Shown piece after piece: positions 14,401-25,189 of a stretch of DNA of 64,000 bases; positions within the stretch are counted from its first letter, which is position 1; the number at the start of each line of letters is the position of its first letter. The stretch is from contig CP142451.1 in the NCBI GenBank assembly GCA_038049695.1, forward strand, positions 124,345,501 through 124,409,500, in the 5' to 3' direction. This stretch comes from Cinnamomum chago (taxonomy: Eukaryota > Streptophyta > Magnoliopsida > Laurales > Lauraceae). Both the position numbers and the translations under genes were made by a program. The notes beneath the pieces are model-generated. The model saw only the letters and a list, made by a program, of their open reading frames with translations, had not been told where the DNA came from and searched no databases.

Positions 14401-14888
14401 TAGGAGTCAGGTAAATGGGGCTTCCACCTCATAGAGTTAATAGTAATCTGGTTGAATAGCTACAACTTAGAACCACCCAAATCAATCAGAGTTTTGAGCC
14501 AAGGGTCCTCCATGAAAGACCCCACCCGGGAAGATTCAGCTGGTTAGCAGCACAGAAGCCTAATCCATTGGGCAAGCAAACATTCCACAGGGAAGCTTTC
14601 GGAGCTCAATAGATGAAGGCCACATCAATGTGAATTTAACTTAATCATTGACACATAACCCTCATGTTTTACATGGGTAAATGGGTTTATTGAGAATACC
14701 ATGAAAACTTCCACCTCTTTGGTTCAGGTTCCGTGTAGCTAACTGGATATTTTTAGAGCTCCATGAACATTGTCTTCTCGCTAATCTATTTTAATGTTTT
14801 GGGTAATTGGGTGGTGTGAGAATTCCATGGAAACTGTCACATCTGTGTTGTTATTTATCATTGTTTACAGGTTCCAAGACCCATTTAA
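11479..14888 (+). CDS. WOX11/12-like: WUSCHEL-related homeobox transcription factor, WOX11/WOX12 type (3 exons)
   Basis: Coding exons are 11479-12046, 13405-13580 and 14871-14888, giving 253 residues. The homeodomain lies at about residues 22-88 and carries the WOX11/12 signature [18 protein letters not shown], followed by [19 protein letters not shown] in helix 3. A Ser-rich stretch (about residues 112-150) follows. Exon 2 encodes the conserved tail [20 protein letters not shown] through to [13 protein letters not shown], and exon 3 adds VPRPI and the stop. No WUS box (TLxLFP) was seen, as expected for the intermediate WOX clade. Introns are GT-AG (1358 and 1290 bp), phase 1 and phase 0. The ATG at 11479 sits in a strong context (gccATGGaa). 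The frame stays open upstream only from a TTG, so this Met is preferred. Known family role: nuclear regulator of adventitious and crown root initiation downstream of auxin. Assignment to WOX11/12 is confident; WOX11 and WOX12 cannot be told apart here. Confidence 0.93.
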
Positions 14889-15710
14889 ATAAAATGTTCT
14901 GAGAAGTTGCACTGACAAGTGAGATAGAGAGAGACCTCCTCTTATGCGGATTGGAAATTATTAGAGCTTCCTCTTTCCATTTTGACGTTAAGAAAGTCTA
15001 TCTACTTCCACCCTTCACCACAACTCTTCCTTTCAGTGTGTGTTGATTTTTCAAGTTATGGAGGCCTGATTATCACATACCCCATCAACCTCAGACAAGT
15101 TTTTCTTTCTTTTTTTGGTTCAGATGATAAGTTATAAGAGAGAACACAAATGCCAGGCTTGTACTCGAGTTTTTTAACCAGTGAGTGAGTGAAGTAAAAT
15201 GAAGGGGTTTCTAGAGATCTGTACATCATGAGGGGGTATGAGGGTTGATGAGTCCATTTATGGCATTTTCTTGGAAATGAAAGAAAACCCCATTTATTTA
15301 TTTGTATCCATTCTAGCATGGAGAGACAGGTTAGTATTGAAACTGATGAAAGCTCCATGATCAGCAGCAGCTTGTTCTCATTAGTGGGCTTTGAGTTTAA
15401 TGTCTCTGAAATCGATGAAGGGGTTGGCAACTTGGCATTCTCCACCGGCCTCTGTATCCAATCTAAAGAAGACGGATGTTTGTTAGAGACTTTGTTTATT
15501 TTATTTGGAGGATAGCAGTGCACATGTATTGAGAAGGATCATGTGAGAATGACCCGTTTGAGTAACTTTTGCTTGGCCATGAAAATGCCAAAAAGAAGAA
15601 ACTGTGCTGTTATCAGAAGACTGATTCCTCTTGTGGGAGCATCACAGGAAATTTCATGAGACAACTCAGTAGGGGTCTACGTAATTAAGTTTAAACAGCT
15701 CAAAACAAAT

Positions 15711-15727
15711 CTCTCTCTCTCTCTCTC
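15711..15727. repeat. (CT)n microsatellite
   Basis: Short CT run downstream of the WOX gene. No gene context. Confidence 0.9.
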
Positions 15728-16262
15728 TTTTATCCGTTACACTCCAAGGCATGCACTCTCACTCGCACACCCATGTTTATTAATTGAGCCACTGCTTGAA
15801 GACTAAAATGTGTGATTTTTAATATTTTAGTAGTGTCACACAACATCAACTAGAAAGCAGGCTCAACTCATCTTTGAGTGAAACTTTATTAGGTCTAATA
15901 TTAAATAGGGTTGGTTATATTTATTTTGAGCGGTTTAAAGTTTAACTACCAAGTCCCACTAAAAAGCTAATTCTCGTGATCCTCAAAATTAGAGGATTTA
16001 GATCTCCGCCTTTGAAGGCATTTCCTACCATGCCATCCTACTTTGTTTGGATCCTCTGCAGCTTGGTCTTAGAGAGTGAAAAGGTCACCTGAGGGCTACA
16101 GGCAAGGTTGCATGAAAAGAGTATCTGTGTGATGAGATGTTGGTGAAGTTTTTCCTCCTCCTCTGTGTATTCTAACCGTTCGAATTTAGTTAGCAAAAAT
16201 AACACTGCACAATGGGACATAGTTGCATGGGTGAGAGTGTGTGTTTCAGTTCCTTGTGTAGC

Positions 16263-16300
16263 ATAATAATAATAACAACAATAATAATAATAACAATAAC
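16263..16300. repeat. (ATA/ACA) microsatellite
   Basis: Interrupted ATA and ACA triplets just upstream of the LINE remnant. Confidence 0.85.
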
Positions 16301-16447
16301 ATTTCAATAACAAGTAAATATTGTCCAAGCAACTCTCTTTGAGAGGCCAAACTCGGAAACTCTTGGTTTTGGAGGGAATTTATAAATGCGGTAGATTTTA
16401 TCAATGATAATGTGGGATGAAGAATTGGAAAGGGTAAAGAAATATCA

Positions 16448-17980
16448 GTGTGGGAGTGTACATGGATCCTGTGTGAGAATGTGCTTAGAAACCTGCTTTT
16501 TCATATCTCAATTCCAAATCTCAAGATTAAAGACTTATGGAATGATGATAAAGCTTTAAACTATTTTATTTTATCAAAAGTTTTCAACAACCCTAAGGAT
16601 ATGGGGGATATTTATAGAATCTATATCCCCAAAACTGATTTTTTTTAAGGTAAGTATTCACACACACACACACCCCTACACACTCACACACACCCCTACA
16701 CACTCACACAAGTCTCTCACCATCAATATTACAGTCATTAATTGATCTTTGGTTATTTCTATGGACGGGAAGTGCCTCACCAACTGAGCTACGAATGGAT
16801 TGGCAAAAAAATGAATTAAAACTAAATTAATTGATAGTAGGGTCAATGAAAATATTTTTACTAAATCTACTTACAAATTCTTACATGCTCTAACAATGCT
16901 AATAATAATGGCACAGTGAATTGGAAGCAATCTTGGAAACACAAAATTTCCCAAAGAGTCATCCTCTTCGGTTGGAAATGTCTCATAATGCCATCCTTGT
17001 AAAAAAAGTGGATCGGTTATAAATCTAGTGGGGGCCCTACCATTTGTCCAATTTGCAAGGTAGAGGAGGAAACTGTAGAATATGCCCTTTTTCTATGTGA
17101 TCATGCTAGAGAGTCTAGTTTGGTTCGAACATGGGCTTCTTAATTCATTCGCATGGTAATTTGGATATTGTGGAATGGTGGAAAAACATCAATAATCTAA
17201 TTAAAGACAAGGATAGTAGGTAAGGACATGATCTTGCCACTATGACCCTAAATACTAGGTCGGTCTTGTGGACTATTAGAAACAATTTCATCTTTAACAA
17301 CATTGTCATTAATATTGGTACCTAATAAATCTATTATATTAATCCAAAAGATTTGATTACCTTTGTGTTTATTGGATGGCAATAACAATATCATCCTAAC
17401 TACTTTGATCCAAAGATTGCCTTCTTTGGCTTCCAAGGACGTGCTAATCATTATCTTGGATGCCGCTTTTAAAATCAACTTATGGTTAGGTTATGATAAT
17501 GAACAAGTCGCCTATTCTTGTAGGTACTCAATGTGGACCATCACTCTCTTCCCCTAAAGAAGCAAATGCGAGGGTTATTCTCTTTGTATTAGAAAAAGCG
17601 TTCCAAGCTTGTTGCTCTAGGATTGTGATTCATTTAGATACCAAGGAGGTGATCGATAGCATTAATGGGAAGATAGTCCGGACCATCAATCCTATTATTT
17701 TGGATATTCATTGTGAATGCAGTTGTTTTCCCTCCGCTGAGTTTTTGTTTGTACCTACAACTCTTAATGTGACTACTCATGTTTTGGCCAAATACTATTT
17801 TAAGCTTGGCACGATATTTTTGTTGGGACAGTTGTATTCTGAATTGGGTTTGGAGTTATTTGCCTCCAACCTAAGTGGCGATTTGTTTGTTACTGTTTTT
17901 CTCCTATGAATCAAGTTTTCTTACCCAAAAAAAGAAAATTAACAACAACAACAACAACATTTCATTAAAAAAAAAAAAGC
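16448..17980 (+). mobile_element. Decayed LINE (L1-type) 3' half, broken reading frames
   Basis: Pieces appear in the order expected for the C-terminal half of a plant L1 ORF2. First is a stretch ending IYIPKTDFF (to 16648). After an inserted SINE comes DSRVNENIFTKSTYKFLHAL (about 16835-16895; the usual 'NGxFTVKSAYxFL' block). Next is a zf-RVT-like zinc motif (FGWKCL ... CPICKVEEETVEYALFLCDH, about 16968-17105). Last is an RNase H-like domain (KEANARVILFVLEKAFQ ... IHLDTKEVIDSING ... TTHVLAKYY, about 17550-17800). Stop codons and frameshifts separate the pieces, so it is inactive. A CAA repeat and a poly(A) run at 17938-17979 mark the 3' tail. The reverse transcriptase core is missing, so this is 5'-truncated. 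Confidence 0.8.
16650..16806 (-). mobile_element. tRNA-type SINE inserted in the LINE remnant
   Basis: On the minus strand the element begins near 16806 with TTCGTAGCTCAGTTGGTGAG, a clear RNA polymerase III A box (TAGCTCAGTTGG). It continues through a degenerate B-box region and ends in a GTGTGAGTGTG-type simple repeat (16650-16710). It splits the LINE coding sequence between the IPKTDFF and FTKSTYKFL blocks, so it arrived later. Exact target-site duplications were not resolved. Confidence 0.6.
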
Positions 17981-20900
17981 TGAAATGTTGCTTATTTTTT
18001 TATCGATAGGATCCATCTACATAGATGTAGGGATGAGATTTCATCTCCATCTGACCTATTGGTTTTCCATTAAAGAAAATCAACACTTGTACAAAATTAA
18101 AAGTTTGCCTCCATGCAATGTAGATAGTAAATGGATGGGTTGATCACAACATCATAAGGGTTATTTTGTGCAATGAGAGGGACCTATGATAGAAAGGAAA
18201 ATCAATCTGGTTTTTGGTGTAGTTCATTTTTTCTTTCTTTTGACGTAATACATTTTCTTTGTGAATAGAAAATGAATTGATTTTCCTCAAAAGAGAGGAT
18301 TCCCATCCTTTGTGCCGGGTAAGAATGCAGGATTGCTCTCTCCTGCAGAAATAAAAATTCGCAAAGAGCAAACTGCACAAATACACTCTAAGGATGCATT
18401 TGTGTAATAATCTTTTCCATGGAAACAGAGAGGAAAGCGTACAGTAAATTTGCGCAGAAATATTTATGTTCATTTGGCACCTGCACAAACACATCCTAAG
18501 AAATATTCCATGCATTTGTGCAAGCTTGTTCGGTGAAGACAAAGACAAAGAACATATACATTTTCTCCGTGAGCTGGGATCTAGCAATCCTACCTAATAT
18601 GTGGGATTTCTAGTGCCACGTATTTTTTGCTGCCAAGGTACTTGCACAAACGAGTCATAAGAATCCTTATGCATCCTCAACGCCCTTTCCCCTTGTGTGG
18701 CCTCCAAGTAGTTCACTTTAATTTATGATTTCTTTGCAATCCCAATTGTACCGAACATTGACTATATTCATGGGTTAAACAAAACCTACTAATATTAAAA
18801 TAAATTTGAGATCCAGGGCTTGCTTCGTTGGTTAGCAATCTTGTCACTCACCCAAATGCCCCTGGATATGATGCTCTCTTCCTACATGTGTGGGCTCTTT
18901 AATGGGTCTTGTCCTCTATCCTGGGGTGCCAGAAAAATATTAAAATAAATTCAGCATTGGCTATTTGTCTTCTTAGAGTACCCATTGTAAAACCTTACTG
19001 GGGTTGACCTTGACCCTCATTCAAAAGTTTGCAGTTCTTAATAATATATTAAGATCATCATTCAATTCACGCGCATGATTTTTTTTTTTTTTTTAAGGCC
19101 ATTTACCTAATTTGTATTGTACTCCTTATCAGTTCATTTTAAAGAGGGTTCCACAAAAAGGAATATCAACAAGACAAAGGCATAAAGGGTATAAGGTGGC
19201 AATGTATATAGAGCGTGATTTGATTAAAGTTGCATAATTATTCCCTACCAAATAACAGACAAATTTGATGGTCCTTTGTATAAATTTCACATTTTACTCT
19301 TTCTTTAGCTCCTTTGATATGGAAGATATTATTTAGAATTTTTAATAAATCAATAGCAATCAAATGTATGTCCCCAAGTGATTATTTTTCTCTCTAGTAG
19401 ATGCCCTGTAACAATATGGCCAGACTCACGCTCTACCCAAGTCCTAGCCCTAGGCATGATTTCCACAACCAATGTATTGGTGTCCTGTTAGTGGTTTTAA
19501 ATAATATAAAATACTCATGGATTTTGTGCACCCAGAGAGTCTTACTAAGGCTACATCAAAATAAAGAAACAAAATTCATGTTGTCAACTCCAAAATTGTT
19601 CGGACAAGACTTTAATAATGATGATGATGATCGACAAAACTCGCGAATTTCTTTAAAATTTTCCCCGCATGATAAAAAGATTACAAAGTTTTAAAGTTTT
19701 TTCATTCTCTTCAATGTGATTCCTTCTCCTTTAGGTTTGAGGAGAAACTAAAAATGAAATTACTTGATTAGCATAGAGAAAATCCTCACACTGCAGCATG
19801 AAAGAACTGAGTCTGTTGGACGTGGGTGTGATCCACCTGTTCATGTGCCTAACCTCCCAGGTGCCGCGTGTGCTATCCCTTTCACTTTAGCCCACATGCA
19901 CAGGCCACTGTGTATAAAATAATTTCATAACCATGAGGCTTTGCATGAGAGGAAGCCCTTGTACAGTAAAAGAAAGGTAGGGTTGTCAATGGGCCGGCCC
20001 CCAATATACATGAACCCAGCTCACATTGGGCTGATTTGTGCTGTGCTTTATACCCATGGGCTGTACTCATGCATATTTCCCTAGGTCTCAGGATGCTTAG
20101 TAACCTATCATGAGCTGGCTTGACATTTTTAGCATAAAGGGGTATAGCAAATGGGCTAAGCATGAGCTACACTTTTACCCTGTGGGATGGTTCTGGGACC
20201 AAGTATTAAACCCAGTAACAAACAGTGCAAGGATGGACAAGCCTGGCCTGACTGATGAGGAGTTCTTAAAAATGGGTTAACACTGAGGTAGAGTTTGGGT
20301 ATTGGCAATGTCAAATGCAAGCTAAGGTCCCAAAAATTAGAGGCCATTAGGAATTATGGAACTGCCAAAACTGAGTATCCAGCAGCGTTTTGGGTCCATA
20401 GTACCAAACTTCTCACCTCGCCCAACCATTTGGGGTATAATGCAGTATTCAGTGTCGGTTTCCCAAAAGCCATTATCATGTAGCAACCCATATTTGAAAC
20501 CACATCTCGGATCCAAATTGGGCCAGCTTGACCTAATTATAGGCATTCTTTAGCTCTACTTTGTCAGCAAGTATTGCCGCTCTCCATCTTTTAAAATGAG
20601 CCAGATGCTGCTGGCAGCTGCAGTTTGCGGATGCCCACAGGCCCTATCAAATAAAAAAGGAATTTGGTATCAAAATAGATGCAAAAGTTCAGGTGTCATA
20701 CAATGGATGCAAAGCATGTAAAGAGCAAGGTTTCTATTTCAACTGCCCATTTCATGCCTTGGCTAGATTGTGCAAGATATTGTTTAGATTCCAAAAACCT
20801 CTGAACTATTAACCTTATTCTTCTTTTTGCATCATTTTGGCATATTTGTACAGTACTTTAACCCGGTGGTCAAATTGATTTATACCATCCAATCCACTTG

Positions 20901-21800
20901 TTTGGAAGTTTGCCCTACCCTCCAATCTATTTAAGGTTTGACTTTTAAAGTATATAGAATGTATTAATCACAAACTATCACGAATGGCTAGGCCTCTATT
21001 TTGCAAACTTAGGCCAAGTGTGCAAGGTCCATCTGAGTCCACCTATGATCAGTTCTACCCCTTACACTAACTACACCCCTAATCAATTGATACTTGCCCC
21101 AATTTGACACTCATCCAGCTTTCATTCGCTATTGAGTTCGATTATACAAAAGATTAAAAATAAAAAATAAAAACATAATATGGGTATGATGTAGAAAAGA
21201 TCTAGATGGCTTCATGGAGTGTCATAGACAATAAAAGGAAGCAGAGCAGATGATATGATTGATTAAAAAAGAAACACAGATGGAGACTCTTACTGCATGT
21301 TGAGAACAGATAATCATCATCCAAACAACATGAGCCAACTGAGACTCCAATGGAAAGTCTCGGTTTGGCTTCAGAAATTCGGATCATGCTTTCCTGAGTT
21401 GCTATCCCAACAGACACAAACTAATCCAAGTGAGTCATTACCCTGACTTTTCTAAACTACTGAAGCATTGCTAATAAAACAGATGATAAAGCTGGAAAGT
21501 AGGAACAGGGAAAGTATCAATGTAGCATCTATAAACAACAAAGTTGATCAACCAAACTAAACTTTACTATTTACAGCAGATATATTAGAAGGATGGAAGA
21601 AGTCATAACTGTCTAACAATCCTTCAGACGCCTCAGCAGCTTCAGAGAAAGCTCAAACAAATTAATTTTGTGTTTCTCCATGACTAGTATGCTCTAAACC
21701 TAGTGCATACAAGTTACACTGTCGCATTTATAAGGAGCTAAAAGGTTACCATATGCTTTTTACAAAGAAACAGTAAGAAACTGGAATTAAGAACCAAAAG
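17981..21800. other. Spacer between the LINE remnant and the CDF gene
   Basis: No coding region was recognised. GC-richer patches with 'gggccggcccc' and 'tgggctgatttgtgctgtgc' motifs at 19978-20560 look like MITE debris beginning TAGGGTTGTCAATGGGCC. The last 300 bp or so probably hold the CDF 3' untranslated region. Confidence 0.5.
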
Positions 21801-21835
21801 CTTCATTTAGAGCAAAGGTTCCTGTAAAAACCTCT

Positions 21836-24800
21836 TTACACCCTCTCTTGAAACATCTGAGAGCGGGCTAGAGCTGCTGGATTTGCTTGCAGGACCTGCT
21901 TCGCATTCAAAATATGGCCCTTTGCTTCCATCTTCGGATGGAAGGCTTTATAGATACCTTGAGTTGCGGGTTCAAGCTTAGTACCAAGAGCGGCCCATAT
22001 AAAACTCTTTGCTGACTCATCTGGATAGTAAGTCTCAGCATCTTGGGAGCCCGCAGACACCTCTGTCTTCTCTTCATCCTTTAAAGTTTCATCTCTTGAG
22101 CGTTTGCCTAAGGTTGGTGAGCCATTGCCTGAACAGACACTGTTGCTAGTAGATGATGATAGTGGCCCGCTGCATTTTGACGGACCCCACGGCACATCCC
22201 ATGATCTGCCAGCCCAACCAGGCATGGAGCCCCAGTAGGAGGTATGAAGAAATGGGAAAGGAATGCTTGGTGCGCAAAAGGGAGGAGCTGCCACCATTGG
22301 CGACGAGTTCCATTGAACCAGACCTGAATTGCCATTCTCTGGTCCTATCCTCTGGGTGGAACAATGTTGCTCTGAAGACCATTGCCCAGGTGTCATTGCA
22401 GCAACATTGTTCCACCCAGAGCCCCAAGGATAGGACCAAGGTTGCCCAGGATAATATTGCAAATGAAGTGGAGGATACCCGCTGCAGCACGCTTCTTGCT
22501 CCATCCAGCCACCCTTTTTAGGCAATTCATTTTCTAAGCAAGAAGAAGCTGTCACAGTGGAACCACAGGAAGGTTCATCTCCATTTCCCACACAAGAAAC
22601 AGACCCTTGCTCAATTTTTTTCTTCTTATCTCCAAGATTCGGCACGGCTCCAATGGGCTCATAGAGGGGCACATCTGGACCAAAATTTAGGACAGTCCCA
22701 TTCCCTTTTGGGGGCACAGGGGCATCAGACAACCTGCACGTGAGAACCTGATGAGATGCCAAATGGGCCACTTCAACATGAGCGGCGGGCATCCCATCAG
22801 ATGGCATCACTATGCGGTGGTAGTGTGGCACCAAGTGCTTATTTTTTCTCCGCCCTGCGCCCACAGGAACATTCCTCATTGCTCCCCCATCTGTCCAGTA
22901 TCTCTGACAGTTCCTGCAGAAGTGCCTGGGCTGGTTAACATTATAATTGTTGTAGTAACAAAATTTCGTGTCCATACTGCTGCATCGAGGGCAAGGGATG
23001 ATTTTGTCAATCTTCTTGAGAACCTTCTGTTCCCCGCTTGCAGCATCAGTTTCAGTCTGCTCTTCCTCAATGTTAGGATCAACCGCTGAACTATTATCCT
23101 CTATTGAAGTTTGGTTTTCATCCTTTCCACTTTTCACACCAGATGAGCAATTTGTCCCTGCGGGCTCTTCCGTAACACCAGGCACTGAAGCTTCAGGCTG
23201 GTTGTGTGTTTCTTGTCTGCACACACCCTGAAATTCAAAATCAAATCTATTCAGTTCACTTAAAACAGTGTAACTGACATTGTGTCAAAGCTCACATTTA
23301 ATTAGGCTGGGCCAAATGTATTTTAAATTGAAAACGCTTTGATTATGATGGAAGAACAGATGATTATCTTTCTACCCTGTTCTTTTGTGCATGGGCACAA
23401 AGGATATTGGAAGCCACAGGTTGGAACTTTCATTTCTGCAATTTTTGTCTCTGTAAGCCTATGGCTCTGTCGATCCCATATGCTGCTCTGGAGATTAGAG
23501 CAGTGCGAAAATCCAGGAAAAAGGTAAAAGAATGCACCCCAGTTTTTTTTTTTTTTTTTCATATCTGGGACTTCCCAAATGCACAAGGAAAAAAATATAA
23601 CAATCTTTCTGATGGAGAGATATGAACCAATTACCACTTGGGTGCAGTCAAATTCACCAGTATATAATTGTGCTTCTCAGTCATAAAGAAATCACAAATT
23701 TTTCAAAAGAATCAAGATTTATAGGCATGCTTTCATGGAGATGAGATTTGCAGACCTTTTTCAATGATGATTTCCTAAACCAAGGATACAAAACCAGTGG
23801 AGTCACATTTCCTAATTCACATTTTCTTCATGTGTGTTGATGATGTTTCTTTGATGATTTTGAATGATCATGTTTGGTGCATCAAGTTGAGGGAAAAGAT
23901 TGCTAACTTACAATTTTTTTAGAAGTTAAACACAGTTGAACACGAACTTTGAACATATCATGGCTCGTGAATGATCTTGTGGTTAGTATTTTCAGTTGAA
24001 CACAAACTTTGAACAGATTATGGTTCATGAATGAGCTTGTTGTGTCCAGTACTTTCTCATATAAGTTTTTTCCTTAATTTACTGTAAACTTTTTACCTTA
24101 GCAAATTAGGAAAGACCTTATATCTTCTACCCCTTGACTCTTAAATAATCCTTAACTGCAATCTATTTTACCATAAATTCCTAGGAATTCAATTCCATTC
24201 AAACAAAGATGCCCAAAATCTCTTCCAAAGAGGTAAATTGAAGTCCATACTTACTACAACTTTATCTTTAATATTCCTTAATTGCAAATTTGCAATCCAT
24301 TTTACCATAAATTCCTAGGAATTCAATTCCATTCAAACAAAGATGCCCAAAATCTCTCCCAAAGACATAAATTGAAGTCCATACTTACTACAACTTTATC
24401 TTTTCTTCTTCTTTCTCTGTTTATCAAGTAGATCTTTTTATCCATCTTAAAATACACAGTTCACCTATATCTCATTTCAGTTTCTATCTCTTTTTTACCT
24501 AAAATCAAACTTCATTTCAATCTCATACACAGATTCCCAAAAGTCACATACAAAATCCTTCTAAACAAATTATTCGCATCAAATAAACACATAAACAAAA
24601 ATTGAACAGAGTTCAACCTGTAGAGAACACCGAGGAATCATTCAAAACTCATTCGAAAACCAGAGAAAACATAAACAGCTAAAAAGTTAGATCTGAAAAG
24701 AAGATCAAAACTGCAATCAATCAATCCATAAAAAAAAACGCACCTTTTCGTTGTCGAAAGCAGGGATCGGATCGGGTTTCTGCCGGGAATCTGCCGGAAT

Positions 24801-24842
24801 TGGAGTCACCGGCAGGGAGATCGTAGTTCCGAAGAGCTTCAT
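21836..24842 (-). CDS. CDF-like: Dof zinc-finger transcription factor, cycling DOF factor (CDF) type (2 exons)
   Basis: Coding exons on the minus strand are 24842-24744 and 23227-21836, joined in phase 0 across a 1516-bp GT-AG intron, giving 496 residues. Exon 1 starts [14 protein letters not shown], matching the KLFG motif at the N terminus of CDFs. The Dof C2C2 finger lies at about residues 108-162 (Cys 112, 115, 137 and 140; [20 protein letters not shown], then [20 protein letters not shown]). The CDF motif NGTVLNFG and a C-terminal block [12 protein letters not shown] ... [14 protein letters not shown] follow; that block is the part of CDFs known to contact FKF1/GI. An in-frame TGA (24860-24858) precedes the ATG, supporting this start. 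A two-codon upstream ORF (ATG ATC TGA, 24861-24853) ends 10 nt before it. Known role: clock-controlled repressors of CONSTANS/FT and stress regulators. Length fits CDF2/CDF3-type members; the exact orthologue is uncertain. Confidence 0.94.
22340..22438. repeat. Inverted repeat inside the CDF coding exon
   Basis: A 21-nt perfect inverted pair (22351-22371 against 22400-22420) is extended by a second 11-nt perfect block (22340-22350 against 22428-22438) once a 7-nt insertion in the right arm is allowed. The loop is 28 nt. In the sense frame the right arm encodes [15 protein letters not shown] and the left arm encodes [11 protein letters not shown] (about residues 319-329). The left arm looks like an inverted copy of the right arm that kept the frame. 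It would also form a strong hairpin in the mRNA. Confidence 0.85.
24151..24404. repeat. Tandem duplication in the first intron of the CDF gene
   Basis: Two copies about 130 bp apart share a long near-identical block that begins near 24171 and again near 24305 (ccataaattcctaggaattc and onwards) and runs through 'gaagtccatacttactacaa'. Only a few differences separate the copies, so the duplication is fairly recent. It is intronic and has no coding effect. Confidence 0.8.
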
Positions 24843-24918
24843 CGTCGTCTGATCAGATCATAGCCGTCTGATTCTATGTGATTGTATCGAAGAAACCTGA
24901 GAAGTAGAAGAAGTCGTT

Positions 24919-24942
24919 GGAGGAGGAGGAGGAGGAGGAGGA
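24919..24942. repeat. GGA/TCC microsatellite in the CDF leader
   Basis: About eight GGA units on the plus strand read as a TCC-rich pyrimidine tract in the presumed 5' leader of the minus-strand CDF gene, roughly 80-100 nt before its ATG. Pyrimidine-rich leaders are common near plant transcription starts. Confidence 0.7.
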
Positions 24943-25189
24943 AAACCCTACAAGAGTAAGAGTAGTAGAGAGGTATTGTTTTTTCTAAGAAGGCGCGAAG
25001 CGCGTGAGGGGGGGATATGTAGGCCTGTACCGGAAAAAGCCGGTAATAGGAGTGGGGGTGGAGTGCCAGCTGGATGTCCGAGTCAGCAAAGGAGCGATTC
25101 TCGGCCACGAATTCTCGTGGCTGTGGGGTGACGTAGTCGATGCGGGGGAAGAATGAGGACCATGGATATGCTTTGCTTTCCCACACAAG

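Larger units (their letters stand above)
15000..16440. other. Region downstream of the WOX gene, no gene seen
   Basis: It probably holds the WOX 3' untranslated region at its start. Open frames on both strands around 15056-15523 overlap each other and lack any motif. Two microsatellites are the only clear features. Confidence 0.5.

Noticed and set aside
15056-15523. Overlapping open frames on both strands downstream of the WOX gene
   Set aside because: They overlap each other, lack motifs and fall where a 3' untranslated region or spacer is expected.
19978-20110. Possible further hAT MITE starting TAGGGTTGTCAATGGGCC
   Set aside because: No matching inverted right end could be located.
24839-25186. 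115-codon frame on the minus strand that ends over the CDF start codon
   Set aside because: It has no ATG (opens only from GTG), and its Leu run comes from the GGA/TCC microsatellite; not a real upstream ORF.
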